A stretch of DNA of 31,669 nucleotides from an uncultured bacterium (lineage in GTDB: Bacteria > Bacillota > Negativicutes > Veillonellales > Veillonellaceae). Location of the stretch: assembly GCA_905214495.1 (NCBI GenBank), contig CAJMLW010000019.1:1-31669 (forward strand), given 5' to 3'. A model generated the notes under the pieces. It searched no databases. It was not told the origin of the DNA and was given only the letters and a program-made list of their open reading frames with translations. The position numbers were made by a program, and so were the translations under genes. Shown here piece after piece: positions 1 to 7,918 of this stretch (its first letter is position 1; every line of letters starts with the position of its first letter).

Positions 1-35
1 TTAATTACTGCTAATTTAGCTTCTGTAGTTAACAT
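1..35 (-). CDS. rpsO: Probable 30S ribosomal protein S15, first codons only (cut by window edge)
   Basis: Only the first 11 codons are visible, reading MLTTEAKLAVI on the minus strand. The ATG at 35-33 has a textbook AGGAGG Shine-Dalgarno at about 44-49, 8 nt upstream. The residues resemble the N-terminus of S15 proteins (E. coli S15 begins MSLSTEATAKIV), a 30S protein that binds 16S rRNA. The long structured leader and strong promoter upstream also suit a ribosomal protein gene. With 11 residues the identity is a guess; the presence of a gene start is much safer. Confidence 0.45.
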   Translation of the reverse strand, partial: MLTTEAKLAVI

Positions 36-67
36 TAATGTTACCTCCTAAAAAATAATAATCCCGA

Positions 68-107
68 TAAGCTTAAGTAACCGTTGGAGATTCGAATACT
101 TCGCTTA
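68..107 (-). promoter_or_regulatory. Hairpin in the 5' leader of the S15-like gene
   Basis: On the minus strand TAAGC (107-103) pairs with GCTTA (72-68), and AAGTA (101-97) pairs with TACTT (79-75), enclosing a 17-nt loop. The hairpin lies between the promoter and the Shine-Dalgarno in a leader of about 90 nt. S15 represses its own translation through leader RNA structures in several bacteria, so this could be such an element. That role is inferred. Confidence 0.4.
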
Positions 108-130
108 CGATATGTCTTATGACTTAGTTA

Positions 131-159
131 AGTATACAGTATAATTCCGGTAGTGTAAA
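131..159 (-). promoter_or_regulatory. Sigma-70-type promoter for the S15-like gene
   Basis: Minus-strand -35 TTTACA (159-154), 17-bp spacer, -10 TATACT (136-131). The spacing is ideal and both boxes are one mismatch from consensus. Transcription would start near 124, giving a leader of about 90 nt before the ATG at 35. Confidence 0.7.
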
Positions 160-167
160 GGTTTTCA

Positions 168-200
168 TAAAAAAGAGAGGATAGTATCCCCTCTTTTTTA
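168..200 (-). terminator. Rho-independent terminator after the ABC importer operon
   Basis: AAAAGAGAGG pairs with CCCCTCTTTT around a 7-nt loop with one mismatch, flanked by A and T runs on the two sides. It lies 22 bp after the ATPase stop codon on the minus strand and could work in both directions. Confidence 0.75.
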
Positions 201-221
201 GACCAAATATTATTTAGGCAC

Positions 222-1019
222 TTATTTTGAACCGAGCATCATACGGTCACTTAACGCACCTTCGCCGGCTACTTCGAATTTTTGAAGTAGATCTTGAACG
301 GTTAATTTTTTCTTTTCTTCCCCTTTTACATCATAGATGATACGACCAGCGTCCATCATGATAAGGCGATTACCAAAGCGCAATGCATCACGCATATTGT
401 GTGTAATCATAAGGGTTGTTAAGTTATGTTCTGCAACGAGTTTATCTGTCAATTGCAATACATTTTCAGCTGTCTTAGGATCAAGTGCGGCAGTATGTTC
501 GTCAAGTAATAAAAGATCAGGTCGAAGCATAGTAGCCATCAACAATGTAATAGATTGACGTTGACCACCAGATAAAAGGCCCATACGAGCAGATAAACGA
601 TCTTCAAGGCCTAAACCTAATAGTGCAAGGCGTTCTTTAAAAAATGCTTGTTCGCTATCTTTAAAAGCCCATTTAAGACCTAAGCTTTTACCACGGCGCA
701 TAGCAAGTATCAAATTTTCTTCAATTTGCATATTACCAGCCGTACCAACCATAGGATCTTGGAATACACGGCCAATGTATTTAGCACGTTTGTATTCAGG
801 CATTTTTGTTACATCTATATCATTGATTGTAATGGACCCTTCATCTACTGGGAATACACCGGCGATGGAGTTTAGTAACGTACTTTTACCAGCACCATTA
901 CCACCGATTACAGTACAGAAATCGCCTTCTTCTAAGCAAAGGTCGATGCCTTGTAACGCAGTTTTTTCATTAATTGTGCCCTTAAAGAAGGTCTTTACCA
1001 TATTTTTTACTTCTAACAT
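222..1019 (-). CDS. ABC transporter ATP-binding protein (TrpZ/COG1101-type)
   Basis: A 265-residue ATPase subunit of an amino-acid-type importer. Walker A GGNGAGKST is at residues 39-47, the Q-loop Gln at about 87, the signature LSGGQ at 149-153, Walker B ending in Asp173-Glu174 and the H-loop His at 207, so all catalytic parts are present. It is the last gene of a four-gene operon, 10 nt after the permease, and is followed by a terminator. The set (periplasmic-type binding protein of COG2984, permease of COG4120, this ATPase) is the same as the streptococcal trpXYZ cluster linked to tryptophan uptake. The substrate here is inferred from that family, not seen. Confidence 0.88.
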   Translation of the reverse strand: MLEVKNMVKTFFKGTINEKTALQGIDLCLEEGDFCTVIGGNGAGKSTLLNSIAGVFPVDEGSITINDIDVTKMPEYKRAKYIGRVFQDPMVGTAGNMQIEENLILAMRRGKSLGLKWAFKDSEQAFFKERLALLGLGLEDRLSARMGLLSGGQRQSITLLMATMLRPDLLLLDEHTAALDPKTAENVLQLTDKLVAEHNLTTLMITHNMRDALRFGNRLIMMDAGRIIYDVKGEEKKKLTVQDLLQKFEVAGEGALSDRMMLGSK

Positions 1020-1029
1020 AGTGTCCTCC

Positions 1030-1902
1030 TTATCGAGCTAGCCATTTGGCTTTCAAAGTAGGCAATGAAAGCGCGATGGCAACGAGAATTGCAGTGAATA
1101 ATTTCAAATCGTTTGGTGGCATCCCCATGTAGAGTACGGCAGCGATAACGATACGATATACGATGGAACCGAGTACTACGGCAACGAGACTACGTACGAA
1201 GGATTTTGTACCGAATACAACTTCACCGATGATAACAGATGCCAAGCCGATTACGATGGTACCAATACCCATCCCTACGTCGGCAAAACCTTGAAATTGA
1301 CCAATAAGCGCACCAGACATCCCAACGAAGCCATTGGAAATCAATAGGCCAAGAACAATCATATTATCCGTATTAACACCTTGGGCACGAATCATTTGAG
1401 GATTCACACCTGTTGCACGTAATGCTGTACCAATTTCAGTGCCAAAGAACCAGAATAACAATAAGCATACTACAACAGCTACGATAACACCTACGATAGC
1501 CGCAGACCACATATTTGGTGTATGAAGTACGCTACCAAGAATTGTATAAATCGTATCCATACGAAGTAAAGATACATTAGCTTTCCCCATAATATGAAGA
1601 TTAATGGAGTATAAAGCAATCATTGTTAAGATACCTGCTAACAATGCAGGAATCTTTAATTTTGTATGAATCCAACCTGTTACAGCACCTGCGGCCATAC
1701 CACCAATGCCGGCAATCAAGATAGAAAGAATTGGGTTCATCCCACTAGTAATTAAAATGGCGGAAATAGCCGCCCCCATAGGAAATGTGCCTTCAACGGT
1801 CAAGTCAGCCACATCAAGAACACGGAAGGTTATAAATACACCGACCGCCAACAAAGACCATAAAAGCCCTGTTGTTATGGTGCCTACCACTAAATCTAAC
1901 AT
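1030..1902 (-). CDS. ABC transporter permease (TrpY/COG4120-type)
   Basis: A 290-residue, very hydrophobic protein with about eight predicted membrane segments and short loops, related to branched-chain-amino-acid/ribose-type permeases. It starts 14 nt after the stop of the second binding protein and ends 10 nt before the ATPase, so the three are co-transcribed. It would form the membrane channel as a homodimer with two copies of the downstream ATPase. The residues around 160-180 (GTEIGTALRATGVNPQM) fit the cytoplasmic coupling loop of this permease family. Confidence 0.87.
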   Translation of the reverse strand: MLDLVVGTITTGLLWSLLAVGVFITFRVLDVADLTVEGTFPMGAAISAILITSGMNPILSILIAGIGGMAAGAVTGWIHTKLKIPALLAGILTMIALYSINLHIMGKANVSLLRMDTIYTILGSVLHTPNMWSAAIVGVIVAVVVCLLLFWFFGTEIGTALRATGVNPQMIRAQGVNTDNMIVLGLLISNGFVGMSGALIGQFQGFADVGMGIGTIVIGLASVIIGEVVFGTKSFVRSLVAVVLGSIVYRIVIAAVLYMGMPPNDLKLFTAILVAIALSLPTLKAKWLAR

Positions 1903-1916
1903 TAAATTCTCCTCTA

Positions 1917-2894
1917 TTATTTCATATCTTTACGAAGGGCATCAGGAATAGTGATACCTAATTTTTTAGCTCGTTCTTCGTTAACAGTTAGTTTAATATC
2001 TTTTTGCGTTTCAATAGCCATATCACTAACCTTCGCTTCGCCGGAAAGAACTTTAGCAGCCATCAAACCTGTTTGATAACCCAATTTATAGTAATCTACA
2101 GAATATGTTGCTACGCCACCAGTCATTGTCATACCTTCATCAGCTGCAAATACTGGAATTTTGGCAGCATCTGTAATTTGTGCTAAGTTAGCCATAGCAG
2201 ATGCTAATACATTATCTGTTGGTGTATAAATAGCTTGTACATCTTGATTTACAAGATTTGTTGCTGCTTGTTGGATATCGTTTACATTAGAAACAGTAGC
2301 TTCTACAACTGTAATACCTTTTGTAGCAGCATAGGCTTTCATTTTTTCAACTTGTAATTGGGAATTGATTTCAGAAGATGTATAAATCGCACCAATACGC
2401 TTAACATTTGGAACTAAAGCAATGATAAGATCTACCTCTTTTTCAACAGGTGTCATATCAGAAGTACCAGTTACGTTGCCACCTGGGTGTTCGTTGGATT
2501 GAACAAGTTTAGCGGTTACATAGTCTGTAATCGCTGTCCCCATAATTGGCATATCATGAGATGCATTTGCCATTGTTTGAGCCGCTGGTGTTGCAATTGC
2601 TAATACTAAATCCTTTTTATCAGATACAAAACGTTGTGCAATACTGTTCAAATTAGATTGGTCAGCTTGTGCATTTTGTTGGTCAATTTTAATATTTTCA
2701 CCATCTTTAAAACCTTTAGATGCGAGACCATCAACAAAGCCCTTATTAGCAGCATCAAGAGATGGATGTTCTACTAATTGAATCACACCAATTTTCTTTT
2801 GTTCACTAGTAGTAGTATTAGAACCACAACCAGCTACCATTGCCATAACAGTAATGGCACTAAGTGCCACTGCAATACTTTTTTTCCAGTTCAT
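1917..2894 (-). CDS. ABC transporter substrate-binding lipoprotein, copy 2 (TrpX/COG2984-type)
   Basis: 325 residues. The N-terminus has a positively charged start, a hydrophobic stretch and a lipobox ending in Val-Ala-Gly-Cys23, so it is probably a membrane-anchored lipoprotein. The rest is a two-lobed periplasmic-binding-protein fold of the ABC_sub_bind family; structurally studied members have been reported with aromatic amino acids bound. It lies 24 nt downstream of a close paralog (2919-3896) and upstream of the permease. The two copies are highly similar in the middle and C-terminal lobes (shared EKMKAYAATKGI, SNVNDIQQAA, VDYYKLGYQTGLMAAKVL) but differ around residues 248-262, near the lobe that usually contacts ligand. 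Confidence 0.87.
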   Translation of the reverse strand: MNWKKSIAVALSAITVMAMVAGCGSNTTTSEQKKIGVIQLVEHPSLDAANKGFVDGLASKGFKDGENIKIDQQNAQADQSNLNSIAQRFVSDKKDLVLAIATPAAQTMANASHDMPIMGTAITDYVTAKLVQSNEHPGGNVTGTSDMTPVEKEVDLIIALVPNVKRIGAIYTSSEINSQLQVEKMKAYAATKGITVVEATVSNVNDIQQAATNLVNQDVQAIYTPTDNVLASAMANLAQITDAAKIPVFAADEGMTMTGGVATYSVDYYKLGYQTGLMAAKVLSGEAKVSDMAIETQKDIKLTVNEERAKKLGITIPDALRKDMK

Positions 2895-2918
2895 TTGTAA
2901 CTCCTTACCAGTTAAGTA

Positions 2919-3896
2919 CTAAATCATAGTTGCTTTGTTCATCAAATCCTCTGGTAAGGTGATGCCCAATTTTTGTAATTTATCTTTATTTACAACTAAT
3001 TTGAATTCTTTTTGCATTTCGATAGGCATATCTTCGACTTTAGCTTCACCAGTTAAAACCTTAGCCGCCATCAAGCCTGTTTGGTAACCAAGTTTGTAGT
3101 AGTCTACAGATAAGGACATAACCGCACCGCCTTTTACGTGGTTATCCTCACCACCGAATACAGGAATTTTTGCAGGGTCTGTAATCGCTACAAGATTACT
3201 CATAGCAGATGCTACCACATTATCTGTTGGTACATAAATGGCATCAACATGTTGAGATACAAGGTTTTGTGCAGCTTGTTGAATATCGTTTACATTGGAA
3301 ACGGTAACTTCTTCAACCTTAATGCCCTTTGTAGCTGCGTAAGCTTTCATCTTCTCAACTTGAATTTGAGAATTCACTTCGCTAGAGCTATAAATAGTAC
3401 CGATAGTTTTAGCATTTGGCAATACTTTTAAAATTAAATCTACTTGTTGTTCTACTGGGTTCATATCGGATGTACCAGATACATTACCGCCTGGATGTTC
3501 ATTAGATTTAACAAGTTTAGCCGCCTCATAATCAGTAATAGCTGTACCCAAGATTGGAATATCATGAGTTGCATTCGCCATGGATTGAGCCGCTGGCGTA
3601 GCAATCGCTAAAATCAAATTTTTACGATCAGATACAAAACGCTGTGCAATACTGTTCAAATTAGATTGGTCAGCTTGTGCATTTTGTTGGTCAAAGGTAA
3701 TTTTGTCAGATAAGCCCTTTTCCTTAAGAGCATCAACAAAACCTTTATTTGCCGCATCTAGTGCTGGATGTTCTACGAGTTGTACAACACCAACCTTATA
3801 TTCTCCATTAGATGTAGTTCCATTTGTGCCACAGCCTGTGAAAGCCATCAATGCTGCCGCCGTGAGCGCGAGGGCAATGCCTTTTTTCAAGTTCAT
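2919..3896 (-). CDS. ABC transporter substrate-binding lipoprotein, copy 1 (TrpX/COG2984-type)
   Basis: 325 residues and the first gene of the importer operon. The signal sequence ends in a lipobox Phe-Thr-Gly-Cys22. The mature part is the same ABC_sub_bind fold as the next gene, with which it forms a tandem duplication. The ATG is preceded by AGGAAGGA at a suitable distance, and a good promoter lies 40-70 nt upstream. Having two binding proteins for one permease/ATPase pair suggests either two ligands or two affinities; which ligand each takes cannot be read from the sequence. Confidence 0.87.
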   Translation of the reverse strand: MNLKKGIALALTAAALMAFTGCGTNGTTSNGEYKVGVVQLVEHPALDAANKGFVDALKEKGLSDKITFDQQNAQADQSNLNSIAQRFVSDRKNLILAIATPAAQSMANATHDIPILGTAITDYEAAKLVKSNEHPGGNVSGTSDMNPVEQQVDLILKVLPNAKTIGTIYSSSEVNSQIQVEKMKAYAATKGIKVEEVTVSNVNDIQQAAQNLVSQHVDAIYVPTDNVVASAMSNLVAITDPAKIPVFGGEDNHVKGGAVMSLSVDYYKLGYQTGLMAAKVLTGEAKVEDMPIEMQKEFKLVVNKDKLQKLGITLPEDLMNKATMI

Positions 3897-3934
3897 TGGT
3901 GTTTCCTTCCTATATTCGAAATAATAATACTTCT

Positions 3935-3963
3935 ATTATAAACAACTTTGAGCACTACATCAA
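3935..3963 (-). promoter_or_regulatory. Promoter of the ABC importer operon
   Basis: Minus-strand -35 TTGATG (3963-3958), 17-bp spacer, -10 TATAAT (3940-3935), with the start codon at 3896. The leader is only about 30 nt, too short for a T-box or riboswitch, so any amino-acid control would have to be by a DNA-binding protein. Confidence 0.7.
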
Positions 3964-4029
3964 TGTATCAGACTAAAGTATTTTACATTTGTCCTTATGT
4001 AGAGCACATATTGCATACTAACAGATTTA

Positions 4030-4401
4030 TTATTTATCTAGAGAAGCTAGCATGTCTTCTGTCAATTCATTGGCTGCTAAAATGTATTCTTTTAATGTCC
4101 CCTTATCGAGGGCAACCTTCATAACAGGCACTTCAAAGGGGTCAAGGATGACACACATTAAAATCTCACCGGTTACATAATAGCCCACTACGGCTTCATC
4201 TTCATCTAATGTTTCCCGTTTAACGGTCACACAATATGGTTTCATAACCTCCATAGCGGCCTTAGCAACCTCTTCGCGGGTAGCGATATATTCTTTTGCC
4301 TTTGTTTCAGGAATATCAAAGATATCGACCTTTACCGTCTTAACCTCTGTTGCCTCTCCCTTTGCCGCCTCAATGGCAGCCCCCAATTCCGTTTGTTTCA
4401 T
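4030..4401 (-). CDS. Uncharacterised small acidic protein
   Basis: I do not recognise this protein. The start is placed at the ATG 4401-4399 (MKQTELGAAIEAA), which has GAGG 6 nt upstream; an in-frame GTG at 4413 would add four residues but lacks a good ribosome site. The 123-residue product is acidic, without membrane segments or signal peptide, and reads as mixed helix and strand. It has a central strand-rich stretch (EAVVGYYVTGEILMCVIL) and a helical C-terminus rich in Leu and Glu. It is the last gene of the heptose run, 51 nt after the M18 aminopeptidase. No clear terminator follows, so read-through into the ABC operon is possible. Confidence 0.7.
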   Translation of the reverse strand: MKQTELGAAIEAAKGEATEVKTVKVDIFDIPETKAKEYIATREEVAKAAMEVMKPYCVTVKRETLDEDEAVVGYYVTGEILMCVILDPFEVPVMKVALDKGTLKEYILAANELTEDMLASLDK

Positions 4402-4420
4402 CCTATACCTCACATAACAT

Positions 4421-4445
4421 GGACTTTCACCAATGGTAAAAGCCC
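4421..4445 (-). other. Intercistronic hairpin between M18 aminopeptidase and the small unknown gene
   Basis: On the minus-strand RNA, GGGCUUUUACC pairs with GGUGAAAGUCC around an AUU loop: 11 pairs, two of them G-U. The wobbles are G-U only when read as minus-strand RNA; on the plus strand they would be A-C mismatches. That supports a structure acting in this transcript. No U-run follows, so it is not a simple terminator. Confidence 0.6.
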
Positions 4446-4452
4446 CATCATA

Positions 4453-5844
4453 CTAGATTGTTTCATCATCTGCATTCAAAAATGCTACGTAACAACGTTT
4501 TGCCTCATAAATATCAGCCTTAGAAGTAACCTCCCATGGAGCATGCATGCTGAGAACAGCAACGCCACAGTCGATTACATTCATACCATATAGTGCCATA
4601 ATATATGCAATGGTACCACCACCGCCAAGGTCAACCTTGCCGAGTTCAGCCGTTTGGTATGTTACATTATTTGATTCCATCACACGACGGATAAAGCCCA
4701 TGTATTCCGCATTGGCATCGTTGGAACCAGATTTACCACGAGAACCGGTAAATTTATTAAATACGACGCCCATACCTAGGTAAGAAGCATTTTTCTTTTC
4801 AAAGGCAGATGCATACAATGGATCATATCCAGCGCTAACATCAGAGGATAGCATACGAGAATTTTCCAATGTACGGCGCACATTTACTGAATTAGGTTTA
4901 CCCATCAATGTTAAGATTTCTGCTACAGCATTTTCAAAGAACCGAGATTGCATACCTGTAGCACCAACGGAACCAATTTCTTCTTTATCTACAAGTAAAC
5001 AACAAGTCGTACGTTTTACCTTATCAACTTCAAGCATAGCCACCAAAGATGTGTAAGCGCAGACACGATCATCTTGACCATATGCTAATACCATGGAGCG
5101 GTCAAAACCCATATCACGCGCCTTACCAGCCGGTACAATCTCAAGTTCTGCCGATAATAAATCGCGTTCTACGAATCCATATTCTTTTTCAAGAAGGTGA
5201 TTAATAAATTTAGTGACCCCTTCTTTTTCTTCATCTTTAACAGGGCGACTACCGATGAGAAGATCTAGAGCTTCACCTTCAATCACCTTAGCTGCATTCT
5301 TTTGCATTTGTTCTTGACCTAAGTGAGGCAATAAATCTGTAATGCAGAATACAGGATCAGTTTCTTTATCACCAATATTAATGTTGATGCGCGTACCATC
5401 CGTTTTGACTACAACCCCATGAATAGCAAGAGGCATAGCTACCCAGTGGTATTTTTTAATACCCCCGTAATAATGTGTATCCCAAAATACTAGATTGCTA
5501 TCTTCATATTGAGGGTTTTGTTTTACGTCAATGCGCGGAGAATCGATATGAGCACCAAGGATATTCATACCAAGGTCTAAATCATCGGTACCGATATTAA
5601 ATAGCGCAATAGATTTATCCATATGAGTATAGTAAATCTTATCTCCCGCTTTAATTGGCGTATTAGATTTAATTAAGTCTTTTAAATCAACATAGCCAGC
5701 TTTTTTTGCAGCTTCCACAGATTGAATGACACATTCGCGTTCTGTTTTACCATTATCTAAAAATTGACGATAAGAGTCACCTAATGACATCACATCTTGT
5801 AATGTTTGTTCATCATAATTATGCCAAGCATATTTACGTTCCAT
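4453..5844 (-). CDS. apeA: M18 family aminopeptidase (ApeA-like)
   Basis: A cytosolic zinc aminopeptidase that removes N-terminal residues from peptides. The start at 5844 (MERKYAWHNY) is preferred because AAAGGA lies about 8 nt upstream; an in-frame GTG at 5877 would add 11 residues. The 463-residue product has the M18 metal and catalytic residues: His99 and Asp101 in AHIDSPRID, Asp259, Glu288-Glu289 in DKEEIGS, Asp335 in SSDVSAGYDP and His434 near the C-terminus. It follows the exonuclease gene by 46 nt. A second, shorter M18 enzyme is encoded at 17951-19249. Confidence 0.9.
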   Translation of the reverse strand: MERKYAWHNYDEQTLQDVMSLGDSYRQFLDNGKTERECVIQSVEAAKKAGYVDLKDLIKSNTPIKAGDKIYYTHMDKSIALFNIGTDDLDLGMNILGAHIDSPRIDVKQNPQYEDSNLVFWDTHYYGGIKKYHWVAMPLAIHGVVVKTDGTRININIGDKETDPVFCITDLLPHLGQEQMQKNAAKVIEGEALDLLIGSRPVKDEEKEGVTKFINHLLEKEYGFVERDLLSAELEIVPAGKARDMGFDRSMVLAYGQDDRVCAYTSLVAMLEVDKVKRTTCCLLVDKEEIGSVGATGMQSRFFENAVAEILTLMGKPNSVNVRRTLENSRMLSSDVSAGYDPLYASAFEKKNASYLGMGVVFNKFTGSRGKSGSNDANAEYMGFIRRVMESNNVTYQTAELGKVDLGGGGTIAYIMALYGMNVIDCGVAVLSMHAPWEVTSKADIYEAKRCYVAFLNADDETI

Positions 5845-5866
5845 AATTTCATTCCTTTCTATATAA

Positions 5867-5896
5867 GCATATTGCACAACATATAGTGTGTTATGC
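5867..5896 (-). other. Intercistronic hairpin at the exonuclease stop codon
   Basis: GCATA (5867-5871) pairs with TATGC (5892-5896), and inside it CACA (5875-5878) pairs with TGTG (5887-5890). The element overlaps the stop codon of the exonuclease gene and sits upstream of the ribosome site of the M18 gene. Confidence 0.4.
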
Positions 5897-6874
5897 TTTT
5901 GATTTTTCTAGTAATTCTTTTTGACGGCGCTCATAATAAAGCCGCTCTTTCTCTCGGTTAATTTCCGATTTTTCTCTATATAATTTACCGATTTCATCAG
6001 TACTATGACTTAATACCTTTGTTACATAAAACTTGGTAATTCCTGACTTAATCGTATATTTTCCAACCTTTAACTGAGTGGCAAATTCTCCGTGTTTCGG
6101 ACAAACGCCTATCGATAAATGCTTATCTCCTTGTATCCGCTCAGGACGTGTCGTTTCCAACCGACATTGGCAATAGGGACAAAAGGATAGTCGCACCCGT
6201 CTATCATAAACGATACGTTTCTTTTCTTGAAAGTTATCGTACATAAAGAAGGTCAAACCCGGTGGATATAAAAATGGATTTGGCGCCTCTTTTCGTATGG
6301 AATCATAATGCAACAATGCTTTTGGCAAATCTAGCTTTTGGCAAATATGTGCCGTAAATATAGCATCGTGAAGTGCATTATGAGCAGATAATTCTTCAAA
6401 TGATATATGTAAATCCTCCATCGCATGAGCAACAGAATACTGTTGTGTCGTGCCATATCGTTGATAGCTGTATATCATTTGTGCATCAGCCCAAGAATCA
6501 TAGTCGATACTCTTTAATTTATGGAGCAATAAATTTTCTCGCAATATAAGAATATCGTCAGCGCCCCAAGACAGAAGCATATAATCCTTGCCACACCATT
6601 GTTGAAAATGACTATAGGCCACCCTAAATGGGACACCGCGATTCAAATCTTGATTTGTTATCCCTGTAAGGGCCTTCACATGCTTATGCATATGTGGTAA
6701 ATATTTAGGTTTTACATACATTGTGAAGGAATCCACAATCTCTAAGTTCTCATTGAGCTTAATAGCTCCGATTTGAATGATTTCACCAGTCAACGGCATC
6801 CGAGCTCGCTTCATAAAGCTAATGTCGTTGCTATACGGTTGATTCCACTCTAAATCAAAAATAATATAATCCAT
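5891..6874 (-). CDS. DEDDh-type 3'-5' exonuclease with C-terminal zinc ribbon
   Basis: 327 residues. The N-terminal 180 residues form an RNase-T-like exonuclease domain: Asp7 and Glu9 in IIFDLEWNQ, an Asp in SWGADD (about 106), and His165...Asp170 in HNALHDA, which is the DEDDh pattern. After a linker, Cys232/Cys235 (CPYC, with another Cys at 237) and Cys258/His261 form a probable zinc ribbon, followed by a charged Arg/Glu/Lys-rich tail. The family cleaves single-stranded DNA or RNA ends; the real substrate is unknown. It lies 3 nt after waaF, so it is tightly coupled to LPS genes without an obvious shared function. Confidence 0.83.
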   Translation of the reverse strand: MDYIIFDLEWNQPYSNDISFMKRARMPLTGEIIQIGAIKLNENLEIVDSFTMYVKPKYLPHMHKHVKALTGITNQDLNRGVPFRVAYSHFQQWCGKDYMLLSWGADDILILRENLLLHKLKSIDYDSWADAQMIYSYQRYGTTQQYSVAHAMEDLHISFEELSAHNALHDAIFTAHICQKLDLPKALLHYDSIRKEAPNPFLYPPGLTFFMYDNFQEKKRIVYDRRVRLSFCPYCQCRLETTRPERIQGDKHLSIGVCPKHGEFATQLKVGKYTIKSGITKFYVTKVLSHSTDEIGKLYREKSEINREKERLYYERRQKELLEKSKA

Positions 6875-6877
6875 AAC

Positions 6878-7918
6878 TTACGATTCCTGCAGTAATGTTT
6901 CAGCTGCCTTAATCACTTGTTCTTCGGTAATAACAGAAATACCTTTGTACTTCCCTTCTTTTATAACCTGTTTCATGCTTTTACCAATTTCATAATGGTC
7001 CATCGATTCAAGTACGATAGATTTTGCTTGGTACGGACCATAGAAAAATGGATTAGACGGTCCATAAAGGGCTACGATAGGAACACCCTGACTAATGGCT
7101 ACATGCATAGGTCCAGAATCATTCGTAATCAGCAAGTCACACCATTTCATGGCCGCAGCTAAAGGGCCCAATTTAAAAGCACCTGTAGCCACGATTGGAG
7201 ACGTCTTCATCTGCGCCACAACAGGTTTAACCATATCTAAATCCATGGGGCCACCAAAAAACACAGTCTTATACCCCTTATTGCCAAAATAATCAGCTAC
7301 ATCAGCAAATCGCTCTGCAGGCCATCGTTTCTCTGGCACTGCACTGCCGATATTGAATCCAATAATCTTATCGCGAGGCATAACACCCTGACTTTCATAA
7401 AAACGAGAAACCTCATCATTCCAGTCCTTACAGGTTTCTATATGTAATCCGTGATTAGCTACGTCTGTGACACCTAACTGTTCTAATACATTAATGTACA
7501 TATCAGCAGCGTGACGTGTCTTGCGATCAAGACGGGTATATTTCGTCATAAATGGTCTAAACAGAAAATGACTCATCCCCGTCGTCACCTTACCGTGAAT
7601 TTTCCATGCCAAGTATGATGTACGTTCATTAGGATGCAGGTTGATAACGATATCTGGACGACCTTGGTCGTTAATGCGACGAGCGATTTCATTTAACCCT
7701 TTAATGCTATTATGACGTCCTTTTTTATCGACGGTAATCAAATCATCGATATAAGGATTGTATTTCATCACATCTTGTAACTCTTCATCAATCACATAGG
7801 TGATATGACTATGAGGTGCTGCTTTACGCAACACCTCTAGAAATGGAGTCGTTAACACTACATCACCTAAATGCATGAGAAAGGTTACGACAATACGTTT
7901 GTAATCAAGTTCCATCAT
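6878..7918 (-). CDS. waaF: ADP-heptose:LPS heptosyltransferase II (glycosyltransferase family 9)
   Basis: Adds the second L-glycero-D-manno-heptose to the first heptose of the LPS inner core, at the cytoplasmic face of the inner membrane. The 346-residue length fits WaaF. The N-terminal HLGDVVLTTPFLEVLR motif and the C-terminal NDSGPMHVA and ALYGPSNPFFYGP motifs are those of GT9 heptosyltransferases. The first ATG overlaps the stop of the preceding waaC by 4 nt (ATGA); the next codon is also ATG and is better spaced from AAAGGA, so residue 2 may be the true start. WaaF versus another GT9 heptosyltransferase is inferred from the pairing with waaC. Confidence 0.83.
   Translation of the reverse strand: MMELDYKRIVVTFLMHLGDVVLTTPFLEVLRKAAPHSHITYVIDEELQDVMKYNPYIDDLITVDKKGRHNSIKGLNEIARRINDQGRPDIVINLHPNERTSYLAWKIHGKVTTGMSHFLFRPFMTKYTRLDRKTRHAADMYINVLEQLGVTDVANHGLHIETCKDWNDEVSRFYESQGVMPRDKIIGFNIGSAVPEKRWPAERFADVADYFGNKGYKTVFFGGPMDLDMVKPVVAQMKTSPIVATGAFKLGPLAAAMKWCDLLITNDSGPMHVAISQGVPIVALYGPSNPFFYGPYQAKSIVLESMDHYEIGKSMKQVIKEGKYKGISVITEEQVIKAAETLLQES

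Noticed and set aside
3897..4029. T-box for the tryptophan-type importer, as found for trpXYZ in some Firmicutes
   Set aside because: A good promoter lies about 40 nt before the start codon, leaving no room for a T-box.
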